DNA of 64,000 nt from Streptomyces oceani (GTDB lineage: Bacteria > Actinomycetota > Actinomycetes > Streptomycetales > Streptomycetaceae): positions 41,475-105,474 of the forward strand of contig NZ_LJGU01000095.1 of the NCBI RefSeq assembly GCF_001751245.1. The letters run 5' to 3'. Position 1 is the first letter of the stretch. The number at the start of each line of letters is the position of its first letter. The translations under genes were made by a program, and so were the position numbers. Of the stretch, positions 28,083 to 36,378 are shown one piece after another. The notes beneath the pieces were generated by a model. It saw only the letters and a program-made list of their open reading frames with translations, did not search any database and was not told where the DNA came from.

Positions 28083-28811
28083 TCAGCGCGGTTCGAAGTG
28101 GAACGAGCGAATGAAGAAGTCCCGCGGCTGCTCGACCGCGTAGACGATGCATTCGAAGAGTGCTTGCGTGGTGAGTTTGTTGTCGGGATCACGGGGAGTT
28201 CCCTCCCACTCGGAGAACTTCGGGTCCGAGGTCGAGAAGTCGGGCGGATAGAGTGAGAACACCCGGACCCCGGAGGGCCCCAAGCGCCGGGAGAGGATGT
28301 CGGCGAATCCGGCCTGCGCGCTCTTCGCCGCGTAGAACGCCTCGTGTGCCCGGGAGTTGTCCTCTCCCGCCGTTCCGCAGACGGAAACCATGTTGACGAT
28401 GTCCGGCCGGTTACTGGACCGAAGCAACGGCAGGAAGTGCTTGACCATCAGTACGGTCCCACCGGCGGTCGATTCGATGGTCTCCATGATCTGCTCGTCC
28501 GACGCGTCGTCGAGCGCCGTCCCGTCCAGCCATCGGGCGCCGTTGTTGACCAGGAGGTCGACGCGGTCGGTGCGTTCCAAGACCTGGCGTGCGAAGTTCC
28601 TGATCTCACCGGCTCTGCTGAGGTCGCAGCCGAAGGCGTGGATACGGTCCCGGGCGGCGCCGACGACATCGGCGCGGGTCTGCTCGGCGGCCGCCAGAGT
28701 GCGCGCCGAAACATAGACCTCGGCCCCGAGATGGGCGAATCCCACGGCGAGTCCGCGACCGAAATGACGTGAAGCGCCGGTAACGACGACGCGAAGGTTA
28801 TCGAATTTCAT
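28083..28811 (-). CDS. Short-chain dehydrogenase/reductase with atypical YxxxK
   Basis: 242 residues from ATG 28811. Rossmann motif VVVTGASRHFGRGLA, cofactor-side NNGARW (instead of NNAG), and catalytic Ser in MVSVCGTAG. The residue four before the active-site Lys is Phe, with Tyr one step later (HEAFYAAKSAQ), so the canonical YxxxK is altered. Substrate unknown. It is followed after 39 bp by the MetRS-like gene and belongs to the same minus-strand unit. Confidence 0.85.
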   Translation of the reverse strand: MKFDNLRVVVTGASRHFGRGLAVGFAHLGAEVYVSARTLAAAEQTRADVVGAARDRIHAFGCDLSRAGEIRNFARQVLERTDRVDLLVNNGARWLDGTALDDASDEQIMETIESTAGGTVLMVKHFLPLLRSSNRPDIVNMVSVCGTAGEDNSRAHEAFYAAKSAQAGFADILSRRLGPSGVRVFSLYPPDFSTSDPKFSEWEGTPRDPDNKLTTQALFECIVYAVEQPRDFFIRSFHFEPR

Positions 28812-28977
28812 CCTCGACCTGTTTCCCCGTTCCCTGGCACGCGGCCAGGACAATGGATTCGGTTTCCAGTGGACCGGGTTTCCGGTGATTCCGGTTCCTC
28901 GGGGGCATTCCCGTGCGGGGTGTCCTCATCATCCTGGCAGAGGCCGGGCGGGTAATCGACGTGTGGCCGCGGCGCGT

Positions 28978-29958
28978 TCACGCGGTGGCGTACGTACGCC
29001 ATCGCGCCAGGTCCGTGTACGTCCGCAGGACCGTGGCCCGTTTGCGCCCGACGCCCGTCCCGTACAGCACCTTCCCGGCGCTCCCGGACACGCCGGTGTC
29101 GGCCGTGGCGAGAACGGGGCCGCCGGGGGTGTCCAGGTGCAGCGCGGCGGGTGAGCAGCCCGAGGCACGGGCGAGAGCGTGGGGCAGGGTGCCCTCGACC
29201 GCGCAGGCTGCCGCGAGGCAGGCCGCGCCGGTGAGCGCGATGCCCGGATGCCAGCCCGGCACGGTCACCGCCCGGACGGCGAGCCGCCCGGGCCGGAAGG
29301 CGCCCACGACGGCGATCTTGGGCAGCGTACGTCCCAGATGCAGCCCGAACCGGCGTGCCGCGGCGCCGCGCAACCGCTCCAGCCGCCGCAGGAGCCGATG
29401 GTCGGCGCGGGTCAGCGCCTCCAGGCTGGTGAAGCCCAACCGGGCGGCGTCCACGAAGACATACGGATTGCCGAGCGCGACCAAGGAGACCGGGAGAAGC
29501 CGACCGTCGAAGGAGAGCGAGTCCACCGGACGTCCGGTGGTCAGCAACCGGCGCGTCGGCAGCGGCGGATCGTGTACGAACCGCAGCCGGAGCCGGCCGG
29601 CGCCGTCGGGCGAACACACCGCCCGCTCCCCCGTGTTCAGCATCCGCACCCGCACCGGACCACGGCAGCCCAGCGCGGCGACCGAGGCCAGCATCGAGTG
29701 GCCGCAGCCGGCCCCGAGGTCGAACTGTTCCGGCGCTCCGGGCAGGCACTGCGCGAACCGGTAATCGAGGTCGTGACCGGCGTCCGCCGAGGGGTTGACG
29801 AGGGCGAACTTGAGCACGTGCCCGCTCCCGTCGGCCACCAGCCGTCGTCGGACCCGGCCCAACAGAGCCGAGAGTTCCGTCTCCTGGTGTGGGAAGGGGC
29901 CGGCCAAAACGAACGTGGGACAGGGAGCGCCGTGGACCCGGACCGTATGACCGATCAC
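28978..29958 (-). CDS. PrpF-family isomerase-like protein
   Basis: 326 residues from GTG 29958, which overlaps the AsnB stop (GTGA), giving translational coupling. The HGAPCPTFVL start, GCGHSMLASVAALG, the LGNPYVFVDA segment, and GRLAVRAVTVPGWHPGIALTGA match the PrpF family (2-methylaconitate cis-trans isomerase, 4-oxalomesaconate tautomerase, a diaminopimelate-epimerase-like fold). It suggests isomerisation of an unsaturated polycarboxylate. No propionate genes are nearby, so a role in the biosynthetic locus is likely. Confidence 0.85.
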   Translation of the reverse strand: MIGHTVRVHGAPCPTFVLAGPFPHQETELSALLGRVRRRLVADGSGHVLKFALVNPSADAGHDLDYRFAQCLPGAPEQFDLGAGCGHSMLASVAALGCRGPVRVRMLNTGERAVCSPDGAGRLRLRFVHDPPLPTRRLLTTGRPVDSLSFDGRLLPVSLVALGNPYVFVDAARLGFTSLEALTRADHRLLRRLERLRGAAARRFGLHLGRTLPKIAVVGAFRPGRLAVRAVTVPGWHPGIALTGAACLAAACAVEGTLPHALARASGCSPAALHLDTPGGPVLATADTGVSGSAGKVLYGTGVGRKRATVLRTYTDLARWRTYATA

Positions 29959-31874
29959 GCCGCGGCCTGCTCCGGCACGCCCCCGTGGCCCGGGCTTCCG
30001 GAGGCGAGCTCCGCCAGCTGCTCCTGCCACAGCTGGTGCACCAGCAGCGCCCATACGGCCGTCGCGGTGCCCGGCGCGGGCCTGCGGGTCTGCCGGTCCA
30101 GCAGGGTGGAGACGTGCCGGGACGAGAGCCGGCCGTCAGCCCGCAGGCGGGCCGGCGTGAGCACGTCGCGGGCCAGGTCAAGCAGGGGCTGGCCGGGGCC
30201 CAGCATCGCGGCCACCGGCAGCGTGAACGGCTGCTTGGAGCGGCGTAGTACGGAGTCCGGCAGGAGTCCGCGCCCCGCCGCGTACAGTGCGCGCTTCCCC
30301 TCGCGGCCCGCGACGGGCAGGGCCGATGACCAGGCGGTGACGGCCGGCTGGCAGAACGGCAGCCGGGCTTCGACACCCGCCGCCATGCTCAGGTGATCGG
30401 TGCGGCGCAGGTGGTACCCGGGGAGCCGCCGCGTGGTCTCGAAACGAGTGAGCGCGTCCAGCCGGGCGCGTCGCTCGCACATGTGCCGCTGGTGCTTCTG
30501 ACGCCGCTGGTCCAGTTGGTTCCGTGTGGCGTCGGCCCGCAGACCGGCGACGATGCGGTCGGCGGTGGCCTGGCGTTCGCGGAGGAGCGTGTGGAACTCG
30601 GGCGTGTACAAGCGCTCGCGCAGGGACCGCGGCACCGCGGCCAGCGCCTCCACGTACGGCTCTGCCCAGTCGCTCCCCGGTGGGGCTGCGACGGCGGCTC
30701 GCACCCGGTCGTACCCGCCGAAGAACTCGTCGGCTCCGTCCCCGGTCAGGGTCACCGCGAAGCCCGCCCGCCCGATGGCCTCGTACAGCACGAGGCTGCT
30801 GAGGGTGATCGGGTCGGCGTTGGGCTGTCCGAGGTGCCGCACGGTGCGCTGGAGCAGGCTCGGGAACCGTGCTGGTTCCGCCTCGACCTGGTGGTGTACG
30901 GTCCCGCAACGCCGAGCGACGGCCCGGGCGTAGCCGTGTTCCGAGTGTGGCCATCTGCCCCGGTACGTCAGGTGGTAGCTGTGTACGGGCAGGCTTCCGG
31001 CGACCCGGGCCTGTTCGGCGGCGAGCGCGGTGACGAGGCCGGAGTCGAGGCCACCGCTGGTGACGACGCAGACCGGGCGGTCCGCTCGGGCGAGCCGGTG
31101 GACCTCCCGGCGGAGGGTGCGGCGGAGTCCGGCGCCCGGCGTTCGCAGGTCCCTGCGGTCCGGCTCCGTGTGGGTGGCGAACGCGCGCCGGTGGTGGGTA
31201 CGCAGCCCGTCCCGCCCGACGGCCACGGCGGTGGTGCCGGGGGGCAGCACGGCGATCCCTCGTAACGCGGTCCGCTCGCCCATACAGGCCCGGGTGGTGA
31301 GGTATTCGTCGAGTGCCTCGGGGCGGGGATCGACGGGGACGCCGTCGAAGGCCAGCAGCGCCGGGAGTTCGGAGGCGAAGTGGACGGCGCCGTCCGGGGC
31401 TTGGTGGTGGTAGAGGGGTTTCATCCCCAGGTCGTCGGTGGCGAGGACCAGCCGCGCGCGGTCCCGAAGGTCCAGTAGAGCCACGGCGTACATACCCTCC
31501 AGGTGTTCCGCGAAGCCGAGGCCGTACTCCGCGTACAGGGCGGGCAGCAACGTGCCGTCGCACCGGTCGGGGAAGGTGTGTCCCCGACCGGCCAGGCGCC
31601 GGCGCAGTTCGTGGTGGTTGTACAGCTCGCCGTTGAACACGGCGACGATGCCGGGGGCACCGGGAATGCCGTGGGCCTCGGGGCCGGCGGAGAGCCGGTA
31701 CGGCTGGCGGCCGCCGTCCGGATCGGTGACGGCCAACCGGTCGCATCCCAAAGACCAGTCCGGCCCGACGCACAGTCCTTGGGCGTCGGGACCGCCGTGG
31801 CGCTGACGGGCGGAGACGACCGCGAGCTCCGACTCGGTCGTGGCGGTGGCGAATGAACCGAAGATCCTGCACAC
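29955..31874 (-). CDS. Asparagine-synthetase-type glutamine-dependent amidotransferase
   Basis: 639 residues. GTG 31874 is chosen because it puts the glutaminase nucleophile at position 2 (VCRIFGSFA), with gagagg 8 nt upstream. N-terminal class II glutamine amidotransferase (GGPDAQG, VAVFNGELYNH); C-terminal synthetase with the PPi loop VTSGGLDSGLVTAL and TLTGDGADEFFGGYDR. AsnB homologues in natural-product loci convert a carboxylate into an amide (or hydroxamate-like product). It heads a minus-strand operon with PrpF, SDR, MetRS-like and MshA-like genes, and is divergent from a PIG-L gene. Confidence 0.93.
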   Translation of the reverse strand: MCRIFGSFATATTESELAVVSARQRHGGPDAQGLCVGPDWSLGCDRLAVTDPDGGRQPYRLSAGPEAHGIPGAPGIVAVFNGELYNHHELRRRLAGRGHTFPDRCDGTLLPALYAEYGLGFAEHLEGMYAVALLDLRDRARLVLATDDLGMKPLYHHQAPDGAVHFASELPALLAFDGVPVDPRPEALDEYLTTRACMGERTALRGIAVLPPGTTAVAVGRDGLRTHHRRAFATHTEPDRRDLRTPGAGLRRTLRREVHRLARADRPVCVVTSGGLDSGLVTALAAEQARVAGSLPVHSYHLTYRGRWPHSEHGYARAVARRCGTVHHQVEAEPARFPSLLQRTVRHLGQPNADPITLSSLVLYEAIGRAGFAVTLTGDGADEFFGGYDRVRAAVAAPPGSDWAEPYVEALAAVPRSLRERLYTPEFHTLLRERQATADRIVAGLRADATRNQLDQRRQKHQRHMCERRARLDALTRFETTRRLPGYHLRRTDHLSMAAGVEARLPFCQPAVTAWSSALPVAGREGKRALYAAGRGLLPDSVLRRSKQPFTLPVAAMLGPGQPLLDLARDVLTPARLRADGRLSSRHVSTLLDRQTRRPAPGTATAVWALLVHQLWQEQLAELASGSPGHGGVPEQAAA

Positions 31875-31944
31875 GACGGGTCCTCTCGCAGCGACTGTCC
31901 GGGGCTGTCGGACGTACCGGCCACGGCGCTTTCTTTTGAATGTA

Positions 31945-31973
31945 CCAATTATTTGCCTGGCACGTAAGTGCCA
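31945..31973. promoter_or_regulatory. Divergent promoter region with conserved motif and palindrome
   Basis: On the minus strand CCAGGCAAATAATTGG (31960-31945) resembles CCTGGCAATAAATTAG at 40040-40025 in front of the other minus-strand operon. It overlaps TGGCAC-GTAA-GTGCCA (31958-31973), a perfect inverted repeat. It lies between the divergent AsnB and PIG-L starts, so it could control both. Confidence 0.5.
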
Positions 31974-32037
31974 TGTCGCGGGTCCGCCAGGAACCTCCTC
32001 TTGCAGTACGCCACCGACCGGCAACAGGCTGACGGCC

Positions 32038-32778
32038 ATGGACGAATCCACACCCCGACCTGTCGACCGAGGCGCTCCGGACCGCCTGTTGGTGGTGGCG
32101 GCACACCCCGACGACATCGAGTTCTGCGTCAGCGGCACGGTGCTGCACTGGATCGAGCGGGGCACCGAGGCGACGTACTGCATCGTCACCGACGGCGGCG
32201 CGGGCGGCTATGACGAGCAACTGCCCAGGCAGGCCATGGCGGACCTGCGGCGTGCCGAGCAGGTGCACTCGGCGAAACTCAGCGGTGTCCGCGACGTACG
32301 CTTCCTCGGCTATCCCGACGGCCTCGTCGAACCCGACCCGGCGCTTCGCCGCGACCTGTGCCGTGTCATTCGCGAGACCCGTCCCGACCGCGTGATCATC
32401 CCCAGCCCGGAGATCAACTGGGCCCGCATCGCCGACACTCACCCCGATCACCGGTCGGTGGGCGAGGCGGCCCTTCGGGCCATCTATCCCGAGGCCCGCA
32501 ACCCGTTCGCGTATCCGACGCTCCTCCGGGACGAGGGGCTCGACCCCTGGACGGTGGACGAGACCTGGCTGATGACCGGACCACGGCCCAACCAGTACAT
32601 GGACGTGACCGGGTTCTTCGAACGTAAGGTGGAGGGGCTTCGGCTGCACACCTCCCAGACAGCTCATCTGGACGACCTCACCGGGCTGTTGCGGGAATGG
32701 CTCACCGAGCACGCCACGGCCGCCGGCCTGCCCCCCGGGCGACTGGCCGAGGCGTTCCAGGTCGTCCGGACCACATGA
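32038..32778 (+). CDS. PIG-L/LmbE-family deacetylase or amidase
   Basis: 246 residues from ATG 32038. Zinc motif AHPDDIEFCVSG and the downstream DTHPDHRSVGEAAL box define the PIG-L family, which includes MshB (GlcNAc-Ins deacetylase), Mca (mycothiol-S-conjugate amidase) and LmbE of lincomycin synthesis. It is shorter than MshB/Mca, so the exact reaction is open. It is the only plus-strand gene inside the minus-strand cluster and shares the intergenic region with AsnB. With the MshA-like and MDMPI genes it suggests chemistry on a GlcN-Ins-type conjugate. Confidence 0.9.
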   Translation: MDESTPRPVDRGAPDRLLVVAAHPDDIEFCVSGTVLHWIERGTEATYCIVTDGGAGGYDEQLPRQAMADLRRAEQVHSAKLSGVRDVRFLGYPDGLVEPDPALRRDLCRVIRETRPDRVIIPSPEINWARIADTHPDHRSVGEAALRAIYPEARNPFAYPTLLRDEGLDPWTVDETWLMTGPRPNQYMDVTGFFERKVEGLRLHTSQTAHLDDLTGLLREWLTEHATAAGLPPGRLAEAFQVVRTT

Positions 32779-32783
32779 TGGGG

Positions 32784-32866
32784 AAGCCACCGCTTACCCA
32801 CGGCCCGGGAAGCGAACCCGGGTGGCTTACCGACTACGAACGGCCGGCCGCCTGACCGGCCGGCCG
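32784..32866. terminator. Two hairpins between convergent genes
   Basis: AAGCCACC (32784-32791) pairs with 32821-32828 with an inner CCCGGG pair. CGGCCGGCCG (32841-32850) pairs with 32857-32866. They separate PIG-L (+) from the MDMPI-like gene (-) and can terminate both. Confidence 0.75.
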
Positions 32867-32876
32867 GGTCGCGGGA

Positions 32877-33527
32877 TCAGCCGTACACGACGAGTTCCGA
32901 CTCCTCGGCGCCTCGTAGCGTGTAGCGGGTGCCGACCAGCGGCCGGCCGGTGTAGAGCCGGACCAGGGTCGAGGCGTCACTCGTCAGCCGGGCCGGCGGA
33001 CGTCCCGGCACGGCGTTGCCCAGCAGCAGCGGCTCCGCCCGGCCGGGTAGCCCCACGTGCACCCGCGGTGTCTCGCGCTCCCGGCTGACCACCTCGAGCA
33101 GGGACAGCGCCTCGCCCGTGCCCGGCCCGTCGTACGCGTCCGCCTCTCCCAGCGCGTCCCGCACGTCGCCCGCGTGCACCCACTCCCCGAGCCCGATGAC
33201 GTCCAACCGTCCGTCGCCGGCGGCGATGACCGGCCCGGCCTCGCTGAAGCCGCGCTCCAGCTCGTCCAGGACGCGGTCCACGGGCCAGTGCTCCCGCTCC
33301 GCCACGTCGGCGGCGTTCGCCTCCGGGCTGAACGCGCCTTCCGTGCGGCCCTCCACGATACGAAGCAGCGCCGCCCCACAGTGCGCGAGCACCTCGCGAA
33401 CGCACCAGCCGGGGCACGCCGTACGCAGCGTGAACGCGGTCTCCGGCAGCCGGCGCAGCCGCGGCAGCAGTGTGTCCCGCTCGGCCAGCAGCAGCCGGCC
33501 CGGCAGATGCGGGTCCCGTGTCCTCAT
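32877..33527 (-). CDS. MDMPI/DinB-family mycothiol-dependent enzyme
   Basis: 216 residues from ATG 33527. The metal-site helices CPGWCVREVLAHCGA and GLGEWVHAGDVRDALG (His, then Glu and His) are the signature of the mycothiol-dependent maleylpyruvate-isomerase-like family, whose members include S-transferases such as LmbV of lincomycin synthesis. A small C-terminal SCP2-like domain follows. In this locus it could conjugate mycothiol (or a locus-made analogue) to an intermediate. It is downstream of the PfkB gene on the same strand. Confidence 0.85.
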   Translation of the reverse strand: MRTRDPHLPGRLLLAERDTLLPRLRRLPETAFTLRTACPGWCVREVLAHCGAALLRIVEGRTEGAFSPEANAADVAEREHWPVDRVLDELERGFSEAGPVIAAGDGRLDVIGLGEWVHAGDVRDALGEADAYDGPGTGEALSLLEVVSRERETPRVHVGLPGRAEPLLLGNAVPGRPPARLTSDASTLVRLYTGRPLVGTRYTLRGAEESELVVYG

Positions 33528-33635
33528 GGGATCGTCGCCCCCTCGGTATTGGTTGGTGGTCAGACTGGCCCGCTCCGACGCCCCCCGGGAGACGTGCCGC
33601 ACAGGAGGCCGGGCGGGTGGTGGTACGGGGTGCCG

Positions 33636-34637
33636 TCAGGTCAACGCCCCTAGGAAGGGGAGCAGTCGGGCCAGCGCGATCGGACCGTACGCGTCGCGCA
33701 TCCGGGCGAACAGCGAATCCCGGTAGAGCCGGTACTCCTGGGTGCCGATGTAGTCCAGCACCGTCGCGGCCAGGGTGCAGCCGAGCTGCGCCGCTCGCTC
33801 CGGCGGAGCCCCCCAGACCGTGCCGGCCAGGAAGCCGGCCCGGAAGGCGTCGCCCGCTCCGGCTCGGTCCACCACCCCGGAGACGGGGACGGCCGGGACC
33901 TCCGCCGCGGGGGCCCGTTCGCGGCGCAGCCGCGCCCCGGCCCCGCCCAGCGTGGTGATCCAGCAGTCGACGCGGCCCAGAATCGCTTCCTCCGTCCAGC
34001 CGGTCCTCTCCCGCAGCAGGGCACTCTCGTGCTCGTCGGTGAGGAGCCAGCGTGCCCCGTCGACGAGTTGCCGCGCCTGATCGCGGTCCAGATGATCCAG
34101 TTGCCGGCAGGGACCGACGGCGAAGGGCACGCCGAGGCGGCGGCAGGCGCGGGTGTGCCGGCGCATCGCGGCGAGGTCGTCGGAACAGACGGCCATCAGC
34201 GTGAGGCGGCCCGTACGAGCGAGCACCCGGCCAAGGTCGATATGCCGGGCTTCGGCCATGGCCCCGGAGTGGAAGTCGGCACTCCGGTTCCGGCAGCGGT
34301 CGCTCGTACGTACGAGACGCGCGGTGGGCCGGGTGTCGCTGACCCATACCGAATCGGTGTCCACACCATGGCTCTTCAGGTGCAATCGGTAGGGCTCGAA
34401 GTCGGCGCCGGCGGCGCCCACCAGCACGGGGTCCAGACCCAACAGCCCGAGGCCGTAGCAGATGTTCCCGGCCGCTCCGTCCCACCGCACCTCGCGTGCG
34501 TCGGCCGGTGGCGACGACGCGAAGCCCGAGCCGCCGTCCGGTCCTCCGGCGGGTCGCCGGTCGCTGAAGTGCCCGCGGGGCGTCGCCAGGTGGCTGGCCA
34601 CCAGGGACCCGCTCACGGCCAGCCGCCGTCGGCTCAT
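33636..34637 (-). CDS. PfkB-family carbohydrate kinase
   Basis: 333 residues from ATG 34637 (aaggggag upstream). It has the ribokinase/adenosine-kinase fold with GNICYGLGLLGLDPVLVG near the N-terminus and the anion-hole and catalytic motif VDRAGAGDAFRAGFLAG near the C-terminus; the usual DTxGAGD is DRAGAGD. The substrate could be a sugar, nucleoside or inositol. An inositol kinase would make sense upstream of an MshA-like transferase that needs inositol phosphate, but this is inference. Its upstream ACP operon is cut off by the palindrome at 34694. Confidence 0.88.
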   Translation of the reverse strand: MSRRRLAVSGSLVASHLATPRGHFSDRRPAGGPDGGSGFASSPPADAREVRWDGAAGNICYGLGLLGLDPVLVGAAGADFEPYRLHLKSHGVDTDSVWVSDTRPTARLVRTSDRCRNRSADFHSGAMAEARHIDLGRVLARTGRLTLMAVCSDDLAAMRRHTRACRRLGVPFAVGPCRQLDHLDRDQARQLVDGARWLLTDEHESALLRERTGWTEEAILGRVDCWITTLGGAGARLRRERAPAAEVPAVPVSGVVDRAGAGDAFRAGFLAGTVWGAPPERAAQLGCTLAATVLDYIGTQEYRLYRDSLFARMRDAYGPIALARLLPFLGALT

Positions 34638-34693
34638 GGTCTCGCTCCCCTTCCCGATTGTGATGCGCCTGCAGGCGGAGGTGGCGGCAGGGC

Positions 34694-34737
34694 CCGGAGG
34701 CCGGGCCGCCCCGGTACCGGGGCGGCCCGGCCTCCGG
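34694..34737. terminator. 44-bp perfect palindrome after the ACP gene
   Basis: CCGGAGGCCGGGCCGCCCCG and onward (34694-34715) is exactly mirrored by 34716-34737, a 22-bp arm with no spacer. It begins two bases past the ACP stop on the minus strand and forms a very stable RNA hairpin, so it should end or strongly attenuate the carrier-protein operon before the kinase. Confidence 0.85.
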
Positions 34738-34738
34738 C

Positions 34739-34981
34739 TCAGTGCACCTCGGCCTTGAAGAACTGCTCCTCGATGGCGGCGAGCGTGCGAATCTCGTCGA
34801 CCTCCAGGGTGTCCATGTCGATCGACCTGCCGCTCAGTTGCTCGAGCAGGAAGACGAACTCCACGAAGGACAGCGAGTCGATGAGACGGTTGTCGATGAG
34901 GTCGGTGTCGGGTGCGATGTCCGTACGCTCCGGGTGACGCTTGAGAATCCACTGCTTGACCTGCTCAAGACCCTCGGACAT
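34739..34981 (-). CDS. Acyl/aminoacyl carrier protein
   Basis: 80 residues from ATG 34981 (gaggag upstream). It is a discrete ACP with the phosphopantetheine site in NRLIDSLSFVEFVFLLEQLSG (Ser of DSLS). It overlaps AcpS by 17 bp and is two genes downstream of a SerRS-like amino acid:carrier-protein ligase. It is therefore probably loaded with an amino acid rather than an acyl chain. It is not a fatty-acid ACP by context. Confidence 0.92.
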   Translation of the reverse strand: MSEGLEQVKQWILKRHPERTDIAPDTDLIDNRLIDSLSFVEFVFLLEQLSGRSIDMDTLEVDEIRTLAAIEEQFFKAEVH

Positions 34982-35477
34982 GGGGGTACTCCTCACTGTG
35001 CTGGTTCGGTTGTGTGTGCTGGGGGCCGTTGGACCCCGTGCCGGATACGGCGACCGGCTCGCCGACGATGGGGGCGGCGACGGCCACCGCGTAGTCCACG
35101 TCGTGACTGATACTCACGGTGATCCCCTGGATGCCGACCTCGGCCGCCATCCGAGCCGCACGGTGGCGCAGTTCCACCAGCGGCCAGCCGCCGTCCGCGC
35201 GACGGACGACGATGTCCCGCCAGGGCAGCAGCTGGTTGCGCACCCGCAGGGTCTTGAACGCCGCTTCCTTGGCCGCGATACGCCCGCACAGGCCGAGCAG
35301 ATCCAGGCCGGTGCCGGTGGAGCAGTCCTCGAGTTCACCGGAGCGGAGCATCCGCGTGAAGAAGTGCTCGCCGTGCTCGTCGAGCAGGCGCTGGACACGC
35401 GTGACCGACACGATGTCCATGCCGAGATTGGCCCAGCCCGGCCCGCCAGGCGACCTGGCGACGGGTCGGGTCGACAT
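34965..35477 (-). CDS. acpS: Holo-[acyl-carrier-protein] synthase (AcpS-type PPTase)
   Basis: 170 residues, somewhat long for AcpS because of N- and C-terminal extensions. GMDIVSVTRVQRLL and GRIAAKEAAFKTLR are the two conserved magnesium and CoA motifs. It transfers phosphopantetheine to carrier proteins. It sits between the aa:CP ligase (1-bp gap) and the ACP (overlap), so it is probably dedicated to that ACP and not the housekeeping enzyme. Confidence 0.92.
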   Translation of the reverse strand: MSTRPVARSPGGPGWANLGMDIVSVTRVQRLLDEHGEHFFTRMLRSGELEDCSTGTGLDLLGLCGRIAAKEAAFKTLRVRNQLLPWRDIVVRRADGGWPLVELRHRAARMAAEVGIQGITVSISHDVDYAVAVAAPIVGEPVAVSGTGSNGPQHTQPNQHSEEYPHVRGS

Positions 35478-35478
35478 G

Positions 35479-36348
35479 TCAGAGCGCCGACCTGGCCCGG
35501 ACGACAGCGTCCGCCGCCGCTTCCCGGCTCCCGTGCCGCCGACTGAGCGCGGACAGCCAGCGCTCCAGGCCGAAGGCGACGCAGCTGGTGAACACCGGCC
35601 CGCCGGCGGGCCGGGAGATCGAGCAGCGGTCGCCGAAGAAGTTCCGGTGCGTGTTGACCGAGGCGATCGCCAGGTCCTCGAACAGGAACTCGTGTTTGAC
35701 CGGGATCAGCCGCTGCAGAACGGCTTTGGACCCTCCCTTGTCGAAGAACGGGTCGGTGGCCGCCTCCTTACGCAGCGGCAGGTCGAGCGCCTCGGCGAAG
35801 GACGTGATCCGCTCCGAGAGGGAGCACAGGTGCTCCTCGGCATGCTCCTGGCTGCCGAGCGCCACGATCTCCCGCATGCGGAAGCCGAGTTGCCTGCGCA
35901 GACCCTCGTACTGCTGCTCCTTGCGGAAGCACCAGCTCACCACCGTGACCAGGGTGTCGTCGGCCACCGTACGGCCTTCGAGGTCGAGGTAGACGGCGTA
36001 ACAGGAGGCGCTGGGCAGGCCCAGCGAAGCTGGTTGCAGATTGCTGCACGGGAAGCAGCCTGTCTCGTCACAGAAGGACAGGCCCTCGTCCCCGGTGAGG
36101 TCCAGCGGTGTGGCGACCACCGCCTGGTGCGGAAAGTTCTCGTAGTAGTCCAGTCGGGCGAGGTCGGTGGCGGGCAGCAGTGGCGGCATGGTCATGGCGC
36201 GTGCTCCCGCGGCCACCCCCCAGCTCTCGAAGGTGTCGTCGAGCAACCTCAGCAGGGCGGTGTCCTCGGGGCCGTGTGAGGGGAGGCCCGGCTGCTTGCT
36301 GACCGCCGGTTCGGTCGGGGGCAGGGTCTGACTGATGGACGTGGGCAT
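35479..36348 (-). CDS. Amino acid:[carrier protein] ligase, SerRS-like class II
   Basis: 289 residues from ATG 36348 (gagg 8 nt upstream). The CDETGCFPCSNLQPAS segment, the WCFRKEQQYEGLRR and FRMREIVALGS strands and the C-terminal TSCVAFGLERWL (class II motif 3) match the seryl-tRNA-synthetase-like aa:CP ligases first described in Bradyrhizobium. Those enzymes activate glycine or alanine with ATP and load them onto a carrier protein. No tRNA-binding coiled coil is present. Together with AcpS and ACP directly downstream it defines an aminoacyl-carrier-protein module. Confidence 0.9.
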   Translation of the reverse strand: MPTSISQTLPPTEPAVSKQPGLPSHGPEDTALLRLLDDTFESWGVAAGARAMTMPPLLPATDLARLDYYENFPHQAVVATPLDLTGDEGLSFCDETGCFPCSNLQPASLGLPSASCYAVYLDLEGRTVADDTLVTVVSWCFRKEQQYEGLRRQLGFRMREIVALGSQEHAEEHLCSLSERITSFAEALDLPLRKEAATDPFFDKGGSKAVLQRLIPVKHEFLFEDLAIASVNTHRNFFGDRCSISRPAGGPVFTSCVAFGLERWLSALSRRHGSREAAADAVVRARSAL

Positions 36349-36378
36349 GAAAGCCACCTCGCGGTCGTGATGGAGGGG

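Noticed and set aside
26373..28256. Long plus-strand open frame opposite the MetRS-like gene
   Set aside because: No domain match and no RBS; the minus-strand aaRS-like protein has clear motifs.
30178..32790. Long minus-strand open frame overlapping AsnB and antisense to PIG-L
   Set aside because: Low-complexity Arg/Pro/Gly composition and no domain; AsnB and PIG-L fully explain the region.
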